A program made the position numbers and the translations under genes. Below the pieces are notes generated by a model that was not told where the DNA came from, made no database searches, and saw nothing but the letters and a program-made list of their open reading frames with translations. Source: an uncultured Sutterella sp. (lineage in GTDB: Bacteria; Pseudomonadota; Gammaproteobacteria; Burkholderiales; Burkholderiaceae_F). Taken from it: 43,379 nt of DNA. Positions 42,731 to 43,379 of the stretch are shown here, piece after piece. The stretch lies in contig CAAFNI010000369.1 of NCBI GenBank assembly GCA_900764215.1, forward strand, positions 1 through 43,379, given 5' to 3'. Every line of letters begins with the position of its first letter. The first letter of the stretch is position 1.

Positions 42731-43379
42731 ATGTTCAACACGATCCGCTATCTGCTGTTGCCGGTGCTCAATGCATCAGGTCCGGTTTTCGTCTGGCTCG
42801 CTGCGGCATTGCTCATTCCATTGGCGCTCTCCGTCTCAAAGCAGGATGGCGCGGCGGGCAGCTTTCTGACGTGTCTTCTCATCACGCTCGCCACCGGCCT
42901 TGCCTTGATGTTTCTTACACGCCGATGGAGGCGTGAGCTTACTTCAAGACACGGCTTCCTGTTGGTGACGCTAATCTGGACCGCCGTTCCGCTCTTCGGT
43001 ACTCTGCCCTTCGTCATTGAACGCCCCGACATGAGCTTTGCTCAGCTCTATTTTGAGATGATGTCCTGTCTCACCACGACAGGTGCAACCGTCTTCACGG
43101 GGCTAGACAAGCTGCCCGTCTCGCTCAACGGCTGGAGATGCTTTCTTTCCTGGATCGGCGGCATGGGCCTCATCGTGCTGTCCGTTGCCATTCTTCCGTT
43201 GCTCGGCGTCGGCGGCTCGCAGATCATCAAGGCCGAAACAACCGGCCCCCTCAAGGAGCATCGTCTCACGCCACGCATTGCCGACACGGCCAAGGCGCTC
43301 TACATCATCTATCTCGGCGTTTCCGTTGCTTGCGCAGTCTCGTACCATCTGGCAGGTATGGAATGGGAGGATGCCATCA
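42731..43379 (+). CDS. trkH: Trk potassium uptake channel TrkH, N-terminal part (partial)
   Basis: Membrane channel for potassium, with TrkA. The gene runs off the right end; 216 residues are present. It begins MFNTIRYLLLPVL, with helices at about 20-34, 45-62 and 75-92. The first pore segment SCLTTTGATVFTGLD matches the K-filter of TrkH, and WRCFLSWIGGMGLIVLSVAILPLLGVGG is a conserved membrane block. AAGGAGG about nine bases before the ATG is a strong ribosome site. Confidence 0.95.
   Translation, partial: MFNTIRYLLLPVLNASGPVFVWLAAALLIPLALSVSKQDGAAGSFLTCLLITLATGLALMFLTRRWRRELTSRHGFLLVTLIWTAVPLFGTLPFVIERPDMSFAQLYFEMMSCLTTTGATVFTGLDKLPVSLNGWRCFLSWIGGMGLIVLSVAILPLLGVGGSQIIKAETTGPLKEHRLTPRIADTAKALYIIYLGVSVACAVSYHLAGMEWEDAI

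Overview
The window is a chromosomal segment of a Gram-negative bacterium. Gene content and order point to Betaproteobacteria, order Burkholderiales: def/fmt/rsmB/DUF4390/ntrY/ntrX/trkA/trkH in one block, slt next to fau and cca, and an aap-type amino-acid transporter. A periplasmic [FeFe]-hydrogenase, a hydF gene and the anaerobic character of several genes suggest a gut anaerobe or microaerophile such as Sutterellaceae. That family assignment is inference. No rRNA, tRNA, insertion sequence, phage gene or CRISPR array was seen.

Layout. 1-1811: 3' end of metK with its terminator, then trpS. 1794-4468: fau (minus) divergent from slt. 4469-4948: a non-coding stretch holding a strong 6S RNA (ssrS) candidate. 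4949-8189: cca, a small DUF2905 membrane protein (minus), folB, ttcA and a two-CBS protein. 8190-8461: an intergenic region with a terminator and three perfect ParB-binding (parS) palindromes spaced about 83 bp apart. This is a chromosome-partition locus and suggests the window is close to oriC. 8462-14652: rsmI (minus) and lpoA (plus) start one base apart, then uup and a long-chain acyl-CoA synthetase. 14729-20369: an anaerobic redox block with a HemW-like radical SAM protein, a structured mRNA leader, a three-gene operon (catalytic [FeFe]-hydrogenase, Tat-exported small subunit, cytochrome b anchor), and hydF. 20389-24902: prfC, tex and a DUF1857 gene, all minus. 24945-28343: aapJ-aapQ-aapM (minus) without an ATPase gene. 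28638-29963: paeA/ytfL. 30011-33626: topB and a divergent dprA (minus). 33704-43379: def, an alpha/beta hydrolase (minus), fmt, rsmB, DUF4390, ntrY, a shortened ntrX, trkA and the 5' part of trkH.

How the genes work together. The hydrogenase large subunit carries no signal peptide. The small subunit carries a twin-arginine motif, so the pair should be exported folded and tied to the quinone pool by the cytochrome b. HydF is the H-cluster scaffold; HydE and HydG are not in the window. def and fmt handle N-formyl-methionine, and folB and fau belong to folate metabolism that supplies it. trpS, cca, ttcA, rsmI, rsmB, prfC and tex are translation and RNA functions. The ntrYX-trkAH end links envelope or redox sensing with potassium uptake.

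Most unusual points: the parS triplet, the structured leader in front of the hydrogenase, an NtrX without its AAA+ domain, a DprA without the usual signature motifs, TrpS with a fused C-terminal domain, and the one-base gap between the rsmI and lpoA start codons.
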